In this document: positions 1 through 6,908 of the stretch, one piece after another
Position numbering within the stretch: position 1 is the first letter of the stretch
Layout: the number at the start of each line of letters is the position of its first letter
Assembly (NCBI GenBank): GCA_000715855.1
Contig: KL571281.1
Span: 32,993 to 41,908, forward strand
Length of the DNA: 8,916 nt
DNA from: Actinoplanes liguriensis
Lineage (GTDB): Bacteria > Actinomycetota > Actinomycetes > Mycobacteriales > Micromonosporaceae
Reading direction: 5' to 3'
Notes under the pieces: generated by a model
The model's input: the letters and a program-made list of their open reading frames with translations, nothing else
Database searches by the model: none
What the model was told of the DNA's origin: nothing
Translations under genes and position numbers: made by a program

Positions 1-408
1 CAGCAGACCGTGCTCGGGCACAGCTACGGGTCGCTGGTGGTGGGCAAGGCCGCGACCGGCCCGCTGGACGCGGACCGGGTGGTCCTCGTCGGCTCACCCG
101 GGGCCGGCGTCGACTCGGTGTCGCAGCTGACGGTGCCGGCCGACCATGTCTTCGCCTCGACGTCGATCAGCGACCCGATCCAGTACGCGGCGGTCTCCCC
201 CGGCACGGCCGCCCGGCATGCCGTGCTGCCGGGGCTGCCGGTCTCCGGGCCCGCGGACGAGCTGTGGTTCGGGCACAACCCGAGCGATGCCGAGTTCGGC
301 GCGCGGGTCTTCAGCACCCAGCCGGCCGCCGGCCATCTGGGTTACTGGGACACCGGCAAGCCGGCCCTCGACGCCCTCGCCCGGATCACGCTGGGCGGGA
401 CGCCATGA
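1..408 (+). CDS. Alpha/beta hydrolase, 3' end only (C-terminal ~135 residues)
   Basis: The reading frame is open from base 1 to the TGA at 406-408, so the gene begins left of the window. The visible part starts just before a nucleophile elbow, G-H-S-Y-G-S (GxSxG type, catalytic Ser around the eighth visible residue), followed by a strand ending in L-V-G-S-P-G-A-G. A late His in A-G-H-L-G-Y-W-D is a good candidate for the catalytic base. This order and spacing fit the C-terminal half of a serine alpha/beta hydrolase of the kind common in actinobacteria (the Abhydrolase_8 type is my best guess). The N-terminal half is absent, so substrate, signal peptide and localisation cannot be judged. It converges on glmS with only 26 bp between the two stop codons. 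Family assignment is fairly sure; the specific function is unknown. Confidence 0.8.
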   Translation, partial: QQTVLGHSYGSLVVGKAATGPLDADRVVLVGSPGAGVDSVSQLTVPADHVFASTSISDPIQYAAVSPGTAARHAVLPGLPVSGPADELWFGHNPSDAEFGARVFSTQPAAGHLGYWDTGKPALDALARITLGGTP

Positions 409-434
409 GGGCCGGCTTCAGGCGGCCGCGTGGG

Positions 435-2318
435 TCACTCGACGGTGACCGACTTCGCCAGGTTGCGGGGCTGGTCCACGTCGTTGCCGCGGGCGGCGGC
501 GATCTCGCAGGCCAGGATCTGCAGCGGCACCGTCGTCATCAGCGGCGCGAGCAGGGTCGGCGTCGGCGGCACCATGATCAGGTGGTCGGCGAAGGCGGCG
601 ACGCCCTCGTCACCCTCCTCGGCGATCACGATGGTCCGGGCGCCACGGGCGCGGACCTCCTGGATGTTGGAGACGACCTTGTCCCGGATCACACCGCGGC
701 CGGCCGGCGAGGGCACCACGCAGACCACCGCGGTGCCCTCGTCGATCAGCGAGATCGGACCGTGCTTGAGTTCGCCGGCGGCGAAGCCCTCGGCGTGCAT
801 GTAGGCGAGCTCCTTGAGCTTGAGCGCGCCTTCGAGGGCCACCGGGAAGCCGACGTGCCGCCCGATGAACAGCACCGTCGAGGCGGTCCGCAGGTCGCGG
901 CCCAGGGTCCGGACGTCCTCCATCCGGCTCAGCAGGGTGCGCAGGCTGTCCGGCGTGGCCTGCAGCTTCTCGACCACCGCGGCGACCTCGTCGGCGTACA
1001 TCACGCCGCGGATCTGGGCCAGGTGCAGGCCGATCAGGTAACAGGCGACCAGCTGGGTGAGGAACGCCTTGGTCGACGCGACAGCGATCTCCGGCCCGCC
1101 GTGGGTGTAGAGCACGGCGTCCGACTCGCGCGGGATGGTCGAGCCGTTGGAGTTGCAGATGGCGAGAACCCGGGCCTTCTGCTCCTTGGCGTGCCGCAGC
1201 GCCATCAGGGTGTCCATCGTCTCGCCGGACTGGCTGATCACGATGACCAGGGTCGAGCGGTCCAGGATCGGGTCGCGGTACCGGAACTCGCTGACCAGCT
1301 CCACCTCGCAGGGGATGCGCACCCAGTGCTCGATGGCGTATTTCGCGACCATGCCGGCATGGAAGGACGTCCCGCAGGCCACGATGAACACCTTGTCCAC
1401 GTCCCGCAGGTCCTGGTCGGTGAGCCGGACTTCGTCCAGGATGATCTCGCCGCGCTCGCTCAGGCGCCCGAGCAGCGTGTCGGCGATGGCCTGCGGCTGG
1501 TCGGCGATCTCCTTGAGCATGAAGTACTCGTAGCCGCCCTTCTCCGCGGCGGACAGGTCCCAGTTGACGTGGTATTCCTGGCCGGCGGCCGGGTTGCCGT
1601 CGAAGTCGGTGATCTCGATGCCGGCCGGGGTGATCAGGACGACCTGGTCCTGCCCGAGCTCGACCGCCTCGCGGGTGTGCTCGATGAACGCCGACACGTC
1701 ACTGGCGAGGAAGAACTCTCCCTCGCCGCGGCCGACGACCAGCGGCGAGTTGCGCCGGGCCGCGACGACCGCGTCGGGCACCTCGACGTCGATCGCGAGC
1801 AGCGTGAACGCGCCCTCCAGCCGGCGCACGACGCGTCGCATCCCCTCGGCGAGCAGCGCGGGGCCGTCCTCCGCGCCGGCCGCACGCAGCGCGCGCATCT
1901 CGGCGGCGAGCAGATGCGCCGCGCACTCGGTGTCGGTGTCGCTGCGGAACTCGACGCCACCGGCCTCGAGCTCGGCGCGCAGCCGGGAGAAGTTCTCGAT
2001 GATGCCGTTGTGGATGACGGCGACCCGGCCGTCGTCGGAGAGATGCGGGTGGGCGTTGCGGTCGGTCGGCCCGCCGTGGGTCGCCCACCGCGTGTGCCCG
2101 ATGGCCGTCCGCCCGGCGGCGATGCCGTCCGGGGAGCGCTCGACCAGCGCCTTCTCCAGGTTCGCGAGCTTGCCGGCCCGCTTCTCGATGCGCACCACGC
2201 CACCGTCGATGACGGCGACCCCGGCGGAGTCATATCCGCGGTACTCCAGCCGGCGGAGTCCATCGAGAACGATGCTCAATGCCGGGCGATTGCCTACGTA
2301 ACCAACGATCCCACACAT
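435..2318 (-). CDS. glmS: Glutamine--fructose-6-phosphate aminotransferase (isomerizing)
   Basis: GlmS makes glucosamine-6-phosphate from fructose-6-phosphate and glutamine, the committed cytoplasmic step toward UDP-GlcNAc and peptidoglycan. The 627-residue protein is complete and close to the family's usual 600-625. The N-terminal glutaminase domain starts M-C-G-I-V-G-Y-V-G, with Cys2 becoming the catalytic N-terminal Cys after Met removal; H-T-R-W-A-T-H-G (75-82) and H-N-G-I-I-E-N (103-109) are further glutaminase motifs. Two SIS domains follow, with C-G-T-S-F-H-A-G, S-Q-S-G-E-T and A-S-T-K-A-F, then E-L-K-H-G-P. The C-terminal tail, ending A-K-S-V-T-V-E, supplies the conserved sugar-binding Lys (about 622). 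The start must be the ATG at 2318 because Cys has to follow Met. No Shine-Dalgarno sequence precedes it, but a promoter lies exactly where a leaderless transcript needs one. No glmS ribozyme is visible upstream, as expected outside Firmicutes. Confidence 0.98.
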   Translation of the reverse strand: MCGIVGYVGNRPALSIVLDGLRRLEYRGYDSAGVAVIDGGVVRIEKRAGKLANLEKALVERSPDGIAAGRTAIGHTRWATHGGPTDRNAHPHLSDDGRVAVIHNGIIENFSRLRAELEAGGVEFRSDTDTECAAHLLAAEMRALRAAGAEDGPALLAEGMRRVVRRLEGAFTLLAIDVEVPDAVVAARRNSPLVVGRGEGEFFLASDVSAFIEHTREAVELGQDQVVLITPAGIEITDFDGNPAAGQEYHVNWDLSAAEKGGYEYFMLKEIADQPQAIADTLLGRLSERGEIILDEVRLTDQDLRDVDKVFIVACGTSFHAGMVAKYAIEHWVRIPCEVELVSEFRYRDPILDRSTLVIVISQSGETMDTLMALRHAKEQKARVLAICNSNGSTIPRESDAVLYTHGGPEIAVASTKAFLTQLVACYLIGLHLAQIRGVMYADEVAAVVEKLQATPDSLRTLLSRMEDVRTLGRDLRTASTVLFIGRHVGFPVALEGALKLKELAYMHAEGFAAGELKHGPISLIDEGTAVVCVVPSPAGRGVIRDKVVSNIQEVRARGARTIVIAEEGDEGVAAFADHLIMVPPTPTLLAPLMTTVPLQILACEIAAARGNDVDQPRNLAKSVTVE

Positions 2319-2325
2319 GCCGGGC

Positions 2326-2354
2326 AGCGTAGCCGACTTTCGCGCAAACGTCAT
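2326..2354 (-). promoter_or_regulatory. Candidate promoter for a leaderless glmS mRNA
   Basis: On the minus strand a -35 element ATGACG (2354-2349; 4 of 6 matches to TTGACA) is followed, after a 17-nt spacer, by a -10 element TACGCT (2331-2326; actinobacterial TAnnnT type). Exactly 7 nt separate the -10 from the A of the glmS ATG at 2318, so transcription would begin at or within a base of the start codon. The absence of a purine-rich Shine-Dalgarno motif in those 7 nt and just upstream fits this. Leaderless mRNAs are common in actinobacteria. Predicted by eye only. Confidence 0.55.
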
Positions 2355-2476
2355 GCGCAAGAAGCACTCTTACGAGCATGGTACGTGATCGGAAACATAG
2401 ACCGGATAGTGGGCGCTCGCTCCGGTGGCGTACCGTCGTCACGGGCCTCATCAGGGGCTGAACCCGGAGGGACGAG

Positions 2477-3088
2477 ATGAGCTACCAGGGGGACCCGTCG
2501 CGGGACTATCCGCCCACCTCCGAGTTTCCGCCGGTCGGCTATGCACCGCCTGGTTATCCGCAACAAAGTCCCTATGGACCGCCGCCGCCCGCGCCACGCC
2601 GCAGCAACATCCCGCTGATCGCCCTGATCCTGGCCGTCTCGCTGCTGCTCTGCGGCGGGGTGGTGACCACCGGCGTGCTGCTCTTCCGGCGGGCGAGCGA
2701 CAAGGCCAAGGAGGCGACACAGCAGCTTCCGACGGCCCTGCCGACGAACGTCCCCACCGTCCTGCCGAGCGAGCTGCCGAATGTGCCGGGCCTCGGCGAC
2801 GGCGCGAAAATCACCGTGAAGTACGAGGTGAGCGGCGACGGTCCGGCGACCGTCATCTACACCGAAAAGCTGGGCGGCCTGCCGAAAACGGTGACCGACG
2901 TCAAGCTCCCGTGGAAGCTGTCGGTGAGCATGGAGGGCCTGTCGTTCGTCTCCGTGTCGGCTTTGCGCACCTCGCTGCAGGACGGCAGCATCTCCTGCAA
3001 GGCCACGATCGACGGCAAGACGGTGTCCGAGCACACCGCGTCGGGTGTGGGCGCCACCGCCACCTGCAACAAGGTGACGTTCAACTGA
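2477..3088 (+). CDS. MmpS-like single-pass membrane protein
   Basis: This 203-residue protein has three parts. Residues 1-45 are a Pro/Tyr/Gly-rich, probably cytoplasmic segment ending in Arg-Arg. Residues 46-70 form one strongly hydrophobic membrane segment. Residues 71-203 are a Pro/Thr linker followed by a beta-rich extracytoplasmic domain. That domain carries V-K-Y-E-V-S-G-D-G, A-T-V-I-Y-T, V-K-L-P-W, then S-C-K-A-T-I-D-G and A-T-C-N. The pattern 'YxVxG...ATVxY...LPW...CxxxxDG...C' is what I know from the mycobacterial MmpS family (small partners of MmpL/RND transporters), and Cys174 and Cys197 could form a disulfide. No mmpL gene is visible, so a transport role is not implied. The ATG at 2477 has a strong Shine-Dalgarno GGAGGG (2466-2471) at 5-nt spacing. 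The stop is 8 nt before the aminotransferase start, suggesting co-transcription. Topology is secure, the family likely, the function unknown. Confidence 0.8.
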   Translation: MSYQGDPSRDYPPTSEFPPVGYAPPGYPQQSPYGPPPPAPRRSNIPLIALILAVSLLLCGGVVTTGVLLFRRASDKAKEATQQLPTALPTNVPTVLPSELPNVPGLGDGAKITVKYEVSGDGPATVIYTEKLGGLPKTVTDVKLPWKLSVSMEGLSFVSVSALRTSLQDGSISCKATIDGKTVSEHTASGVGATATCNKVTFN

Positions 3089-3096
3089 GGAGCACG

Positions 3097-4260
3097 GTGA
3101 CCGTTGACCCGCTTGTCGAGCGGATGCGCCCGTTCGGCACGACGATCTTCTCCGAGATGTCCGCGCTGGCCCTCCGCACCGGAGCGATCAACCTCGGTCA
3201 GGGCTTCCCGGACACCGACGGCCCACCGGAGATGCTGGCCGCGGCCACGCAGGCGCTGGCGAGCGGCGCCAATCAGTACCCTCCGCTGCCCGGCATCCCC
3301 GCGCTGCGGCACGCCATCGCCGACCACGAGCAGCGGTTCTGGAGCCTGACCCGGGATCCGGACACCGAGGTCGTGGTCACCGCCGGCGCCACCGAGGCGG
3401 TCGCGGCGGCGATCCTGGCGCTCTGCGAGCCGGGCGACGAGGTGGTCTGCTTCGAGCCGTACTACGACTCGTACGCGGCCTCGATCACCCTGGCCGGGGC
3501 GGTCCGGCGCCCGGTGACGCTGCGGCCCGCGGTGGGTGGGCGGTACGAGTTCGACGAGGCGGAGCTGCGGGCGGCGTTCGGGCCGCGCACGCGGCTGGTG
3601 CTGCTCAACACCCCGCACAACCCGACCGGGAAGGTCTTCACGGGCGAGGAGCTGGCGCTGATCGCCGGGCTCTGCGGGGAGTACGACACGTATGCCGTGA
3701 CCGATGAGGTCTACGAGCACCTGGTCTTCGACGGCGTGCACATCCCGCTCGCCACCCTGCCCGGGATGCGTGAACGCACGTTGCGCATCTCGTCGGCGGG
3801 CAAGACCTTCTCCTGTACGGGGTGGAAGGTCGGCTGGGCCACCGGACCCGCGCGACTGGTCTCCGCGGTGCAGCGGGTCAAGCAGTTCCTGACGTTCGTG
3901 AACGCGTCACCGCTGCAGCCGGCCGTGGCGGTCGCGCTCGGGCTCCCCGACGCGTACTTCGCCGGGTTCAACGCCGGGCTGAGGGCGAACCGCGACCGGT
4001 TGACGGCCGGCCTGACCGCGGCCGGGTTCGAGGTGTTCCCGTCCCACGGGACGTACTTCGTGACCGCCGACATCCGGCCGCTGGGCGGGACCGACGGCAT
4101 CGAGTTCTGCCGGGAGCTGCCCGGCCGGGTCGGCGTGGTGGCCGTCCCGACCCAGGTCTTCTACGACCATCAGGACGCGGGACGGCACCTCATCCGCTTC
4201 GCCTTCTGCAAACGCCCCGAGGTGATCGACCAGGCGGCCGACCGCCTCAAGGCGTACTAG
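3097..4260 (+). CDS. PLP-dependent class I/II aminotransferase (DapC/kynurenine-aminotransferase-like)
   Basis: This 387-residue protein has the full fold-type I set: G-Q-G-F-P-D (34-39), N-Q-Y-P-P (59-63), T-A-G-A-T-E-A (95-101), N-T-P-H-N-P-T-G with Asn175, T-D-E-V-Y-E-H with Asp203 and Tyr206, S-S-A-G-K-T-F with the Schiff-base Lys236, and H-L-I-R-F-A-F with substrate-carboxylate Arg367. It resembles the M. tuberculosis Rv0858c protein described as an N-succinyldiaminopimelate aminotransferase (DapC), but the same subfamily includes kynurenine/glutamine aminotransferases and cysteine-S-conjugate beta-lyases, so the substrate is open. I chose the GTG at 3097 because it follows AGGAG (3088-3092), which overlaps the upstream stop and suggests translational coupling with the MmpS-like gene. 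The spacing is short (4 nt), and the next in-frame ATG (3124) would still keep the conserved R-P-F-G-T-T-I-F start. The final TAG shares three bases with glmM's stop. Confidence 0.93.
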   Translation: MTVDPLVERMRPFGTTIFSEMSALALRTGAINLGQGFPDTDGPPEMLAAATQALASGANQYPPLPGIPALRHAIADHEQRFWSLTRDPDTEVVVTAGATEAVAAAILALCEPGDEVVCFEPYYDSYAASITLAGAVRRPVTLRPAVGGRYEFDEAELRAAFGPRTRLVLLNTPHNPTGKVFTGEELALIAGLCGEYDTYAVTDEVYEHLVFDGVHIPLATLPGMRERTLRISSAGKTFSCTGWKVGWATGPARLVSAVQRVKQFLTFVNASPLQPAVAVALGLPDAYFAGFNAGLRANRDRLTAGLTAAGFEVFPSHGTYFVTADIRPLGGTDGIEFCRELPGRVGVVAVPTQVFYDHQDAGRHLIRFAFCKRPEVIDQAADRLKAY

Positions 4261-5570
4261 ACGACCGGGCTGGCCGACCGCACCTCGTCGGCGATCCGCG
4301 TGGCGATCGTGTTCGCCTGCTCCTCGGTGGCCGCCTCGACCATCACGCGGACCAGCAGCTCGGTGCCGGACGGACGCAGCAGCACCCGGCCGGTCTCGCC
4401 CAGCTCGGCCTCGGCCAGCGCGACCGCGGCCTGAACGGTCGGGGCGGCGGCGCCGGCCTCCCGGTCACCGACCTTCACGTTGATCAGCTTCTGCGGCAGC
4501 TTGTGCACGACGGAGGCCAGGTCGGCCAGCGACTTGCCGCTCGCCGCGAGCTGGGCCATCAGGTGCAGGCCGGTCAGCACGCCGTCGCCGGTGGTGGCGA
4601 ACGCCGGCATGACGATGTGACCGCTCTGCTCCCCGCCCAGGGCCAGGCCGTTGCCCTGCAGGTGCTCCAGCACGTACCGGTCGCCGACCTTGGTCTCGAC
4701 CAGCTTGACGCCGGACTGCTTCATCGCGATCCGCAGGCCCAGGTTGCTCATCACGGTCGCGACCAGGGTGTCGTCGGTCAGCGTGCCGGCGTCGCGCATG
4801 GCCAGCGCCAGGATCGCCATGATCTGGTCGCCGTCCACCTCCTCGCCGGAGGCGGTCACGGCCAGGCAGCGGTCGGCGTCGCCGTCGTGCGCCAGGCCCA
4901 GGTCGGCGCCGTGCTCCAGCACCGCCTCGCGGACCTTGTCGAGGTGCGTGGAGCCGCACTCCTCGTTGATGTTCAAACCGTCCGGCGAGGCGTGGATCGC
5001 GATCACCTCGGCGCCGGCCTCCCGGTACGCCACCGGGCCGACCTCGCTGGCCGCGCCGTTCGCGCAGTCCACCACGACCTTGATGCCCTCGAGCGGGTGC
5101 GGGAGCGACTCGATCAGGTGCTTGATGTAGTGCTCGGCGCCGTCCAGCAGGTCGTGCACGCGGCCGATCGCGGCGCCGGTGGGCCGCCCGACCAGGCCGT
5201 GCCCGTCCTCGATCGCCTTCTCGATCCGCGCCTCGAGCTCGTCCGGCAGCTTCTGGCCACCGGCGGCGAAGAGCTTGATGCCGTTGTCCGGCATGGGGTT
5301 GTGCGACGCCGAGAGCATCACACCCAGATCGGCGCCGGTCTGCCCCACCAGGTACGCGACCGCCGGCGTCGGCAGCACGCCGACCCGGACCACGTTGGCC
5401 CTGTCTCTTATACACGGGTCACGCCCCACGATCGCGAGCGGCTGGTGGCTGCTGTCGGTCTCGACCAGAACCCGCGCGGCCGCGACAGCGACCGCGAGGG
5501 CCAGTTCCGGGGTGAGCAGTTCGCCGTTCGCGAGACCGCGAACGCCGTCGGTGCCGAAGAGTCGCCCCAT
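4257..5570 (-). CDS. glmM: Phosphoglucosamine mutase, with an internal adapter-like lesion
   Basis: GlmM converts glucosamine-6-phosphate to glucosamine-1-phosphate, the step after GlmS. Four alpha-D-phosphohexomutase signatures are present: the start [12 protein letters not shown]; the active-site loop S-A-S-H-N-P with phospho-Ser at residue 89; the metal loop H-D-G-D-A-D-R; and G-E-Q-S-G-H with the C-terminal phosphate loop R-P-S-G-T-E. The start at 5570 has GAAAGGAAG 6 nt upstream. The reading frame is open but abnormal: after V-G-R-D-P (48-52) it reads C-I-R-D-R-A, then N-V-V-R-V-G. Relatives have about 22 residues there, beginning R-A-S-G-E-F, so about 14 net residues are missing, and the product is 437 aa against roughly 450. 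The foreign residues come from Tn5 mosaic-end DNA at 5401-5415. Identity as glmM is certain; the sequence here is probably misassembled and the real gene intact. Confidence 0.95.
   Translation of the reverse strand: MGRLFGTDGVRGLANGELLTPELALAVAVAAARVLVETDSSHQPLAIVGRDPCIRDRANVVRVGVLPTPAVAYLVGQTGADLGVMLSASHNPMPDNGIKLFAAGGQKLPDELEARIEKAIEDGHGLVGRPTGAAIGRVHDLLDGAEHYIKHLIESLPHPLEGIKVVVDCANGAASEVGPVAYREAGAEVIAIHASPDGLNINEECGSTHLDKVREAVLEHGADLGLAHDGDADRCLAVTASGEEVDGDQIMAILALAMRDAGTLTDDTLVATVMSNLGLRIAMKQSGVKLVETKVGDRYVLEHLQGNGLALGGEQSGHIVMPAFATTGDGVLTGLHLMAQLAASGKSLADLASVVHKLPQKLINVKVGDREAGAAAPTVQAAVALAEAELGETGRVLLRPSGTELLVRVMVEAATEEQANTIATRIADEVRSASPVV
5401..5415 (-). other. Tn5 mosaic-end / Nextera adapter remnant inside glmM
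   Basis: The plus strand reads CTGTCTCTTATACAC, which is the complement of GTGTATAAGAGACAG, the 15 transposon-internal-junction-proximal bases of the 19-bp Tn5 mosaic end AGATGTGTATAAGAGACAG. All 15 bases match exactly; the outer AGAT is missing. The run is AT-rich in an otherwise very GC-rich gene and interrupts a conserved part of GlmM. There is no 9-bp target duplication, no second end and no transposase, so it is not a natural insertion. The orientation is that of a read leaving genomic DNA at 5400 and running into the adapter. Confidence 0.93.
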
Positions 5571-5709
5571 GGCGGCTTCCTTTCGCCGGTAACACGTGCC
5601 CTCAAGCGTGCAGCAACAACTGGTCAGGGCAGGAGTACCGGAACGGCTAGTTGGGGGGAGGGGGGTGTCACACAAAGCAAAGGCGTCGCACAGTAACCAC
5701 AGGTCAGGC
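5571..5709 (-). promoter_or_regulatory. glmM: glmM upstream region with a G6-A-G6 tract and Shine-Dalgarno
   Basis: About 140 bp lie between the operon terminator and glmM. The Shine-Dalgarno GAAAGGAAG ends 6 nt before the ATG at 5570. At 5653-5665 the plus strand has G6-A-G6, so the glmM-sense strand is C6-T-C6. I see no convincing -35/-10 pair; TACTGT near the terminator, with TTGTGG 19 nt upstream, is only a weak candidate. A promoter should be here given the terminator, but I cannot place it. Confidence 0.4.
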
Positions 5710-5769
5710 AAAAACCACAACGGCCGAGCACACTCCCCGACTTAATCGGGAAGCACACTCGGCCGTCGT
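5710..5769 (-). terminator. Strong intrinsic terminator of the rplM-rpsI operon
   Basis: Starting 7 nt after the rpsI stop codon, the minus strand folds into a 24-bp stem (arms 5769-5746 and 5740-5717) with a 5-nt loop TTAAG, then GG and five T residues (5714-5710). Every position pairs as RNA on the minus strand, six of them as G-U wobbles. Read as plus-strand RNA the same six become A-C mismatches, so the structure is specific to rpsI-direction transcripts. It separates the ribosomal operon from glmM, which therefore probably needs its own promoter in 5571-5709 or depends on read-through. Confidence 0.9.
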
Positions 5770-5776
5770 AGGAAAA

Positions 5777-6292
5777 TCAGCGCTTCGAGTACTGCGGAGC
5801 CTTACGGGCCTTCTTGAGACCGTACTTCTTGCTCTCCTTGACCCGGGCGTCACGGGTCAGGAAGCCGGCCTTCTTCAGAGCCGGGCGGTCGTCGGGCTCG
5901 TTGGTGATCAGGGCCCGCGAGATCGCGAGACGCAGCGCGCCGGCCTGGCCGGTGATGCCGCCGCCACGCAGGTTCGCGAAGACGTCGAACTGCTCGGCAC
6001 GCTCGACGGTGCCCAGCGGCTCGCGGATCAGCTGCTGGTGGACCTTGCTCGGGAAGTACTCCTCGAGGTCACGGCCGTTGCAGGTGATCTTGCCGGTGCC
6101 GGGGACGAGACGCACCCGGACGATGGCCTCCTTGCGGCGGCCAACGGTCTGGATCGGACGACCACCGGGGCGCGGGGCGCGAACCGGGGCCGCTGCGGGC
6201 TCCTCGACCACGACGACCGTCTCAGCGGGCTCCTCGACGGTCTCGACGACAGCCTCGGTCTCGACGGCCTCGGGCTCGATGATGTCGGTCAT
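5777..6292 (-). CDS. rpsI: 30S ribosomal protein S9 (uS9)
   Basis: S9 is a 30S head protein whose C-terminal tail reaches the P-site tRNA. The 171-residue protein has an acidic Glu/Val-rich extension (about 1-35) and a short basic Pro/Gly linker, followed by the conserved core: [11 protein letters not shown], the [10 protein letters not shown] turn, [12 protein letters not shown] (109-119), and the basic tail ending K-A-P-Q-Y-S-K-R. The N-terminal extension is typical of actinobacterial S9. I chose the ATG at 6292 because GGGAGAAGG lies 7 nt upstream; a GTG at 6316 overlaps the rplM stop but has no comparable ribosome-binding site. It lies 20 nt after rplM, the standard L13-S9 operon. Confidence 0.98.
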   Translation of the reverse strand: MTDIIEPEAVETEAVVETVEEPAETVVVVEEPAAAPVRAPRPGGRPIQTVGRRKEAIVRVRLVPGTGKITCNGRDLEEYFPSKVHQQLIREPLGTVERAEQFDVFANLRGGGITGQAGALRLAISRALITNEPDDRPALKKAGFLTRDARVKESKKYGLKKARKAPQYSKR

Positions 6293-6312
6293 GCTGCTGC
6301 CTTCTCCCGCGC

Positions 6313-6756
6313 TCACTGCGCGATCTGCTTGATTTCGAACGGCTGCGGCTGCTGAGCGGCGTGCGGGTGCTCGGCGCCCGGGTAGACCTTCAGCTTCTTC
6401 AGGACCTGGGCGGCCAGCTTGTTGTGCGGGAGCATGCCCTTGACGGCCAGCTCGATCGCCTTCTCGGGGCGAGAGTTCAGCAGGTCCTCGTAGCGGACCT
6501 GCTTCAGGCCACCCGGGTAGCCGGAGTGCCGGTAGGCGATCTTGGTCTGCCGCTTGTTGCCGGTCAGCGCAACCTTGCCCGCGTTGATGATCACCACGAA
6601 GTCGCCGGTGTCAACGTGCGGGGCGAACGTCGGCTTGTGCTTGCCGCGGAGGAGAGTCGCGGTGTGGGTAGCCAGGCGGCCCAGAACGACGTCAGAAGCG
6701 TCGATAATGTGCCACTGACGCTCGATCTCACCCGGCTTCGGGCTGTACGTACGCAC
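6313..6756 (-). CDS. rplM: 50S ribosomal protein L13 (uL13)
   Basis: L13 is an early-assembly 50S protein. The 147-residue product has the usual actinobacterial length, starting with M-R-T-Y-S-P-K-P and continuing [15 protein letters not shown], then [11 protein letters not shown], the basic [10 protein letters not shown] segment, and [11 protein letters not shown] followed by [11 protein letters not shown]. The GTG at 6756 is the start: it gives the conserved N-terminus and follows AAGG with a 7-nt spacer. In-frame sequence upstream of it is not L13-like. It is the first gene of the rplM-rpsI operon, with a long untranslated leader if the promoter proposed at 6879-6908 is right. Confidence 0.98.
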   Translation of the reverse strand: MRTYSPKPGEIERQWHIIDASDVVLGRLATHTATLLRGKHKPTFAPHVDTGDFVVIINAGKVALTGNKRQTKIAYRHSGYPGGLKQVRYEDLLNSRPEKAIELAVKGMLPHNKLAAQVLKKLKVYPGAEHPHAAQQPQPFEIKQIAQ

Positions 6757-6781
6757 AGAATTACCTTGTCTCGTCGTCGGT

Positions 6782-6842
6782 CTGGGGGCGCGCGCTGGCC
6801 GCGTCGAACTCGACGTCGACACGGCTATCAAGCACACCCCAG
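6782..6842 (-). promoter_or_regulatory. Possible structured leader of rplM mRNA
   Basis: Within the proposed rplM leader, a hairpin CGTCG-AGTT-CGACG (6815-6802) sits inside a wider pairing of CTGGGG (6842-6837) with CCCCAG (6787-6782). The outer pairing ends about 25 nt before the GTG. In E. coli, L13 controls its own operon through the leader; nothing here proves the same, and GC-rich DNA forms small stems readily. Listed as a low-confidence candidate. Confidence 0.25.
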
Positions 6843-6878
6843 GGGGAGCGCTCGCCAGCTATCGCACAACAGCAGGCA

Positions 6879-6908
6879 ACAATACCCGGCCGCGCGGCGC
6901 GTGGTCAA
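6879..6908 (-). promoter_or_regulatory. Candidate housekeeping-type promoter of rplM-rpsI
   Basis: The minus strand carries TTGACC (6908-6903; 5 of 6 matches to TTGACA) and, after an 18-nt spacer, TATTGT (6884-6879; 4 of 6 matches to TATAAT). Transcription would start near 6872, giving a leader of about 116 nt before the rplM GTG. This is the best sigma-70-like match I can find upstream of the operon. No experimental support. Confidence 0.5.

Noticed and set aside
433..450. GGTCAC...GTGACC hairpin over the glmS stop as a bidirectional terminator
   Set aside because: The stem has only 6 bp with a 6-nt loop and no T tract. It also encodes the conserved glmS C-terminus (S-V-T-V-E), which explains the sequence.
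264..2480. Very long plus-strand open frame antisense to glmS (similarly 3822-5696 antisense to glmM)
   Set aside because: These are shadows of real genes in very GC-rich DNA. Their translations are Arg/Gly/Asp/His-rich with no domain motifs, while the opposite strand encodes recognisable enzymes.
5401..5415. A natural Tn5/IS50 insertion or excision footprint in glmM
   Set aside because: Only one incomplete 15-base end is present, with no 9-bp target duplication, no second end and no transposase. Host sequence is also missing at the site, which insertion alone would not cause.
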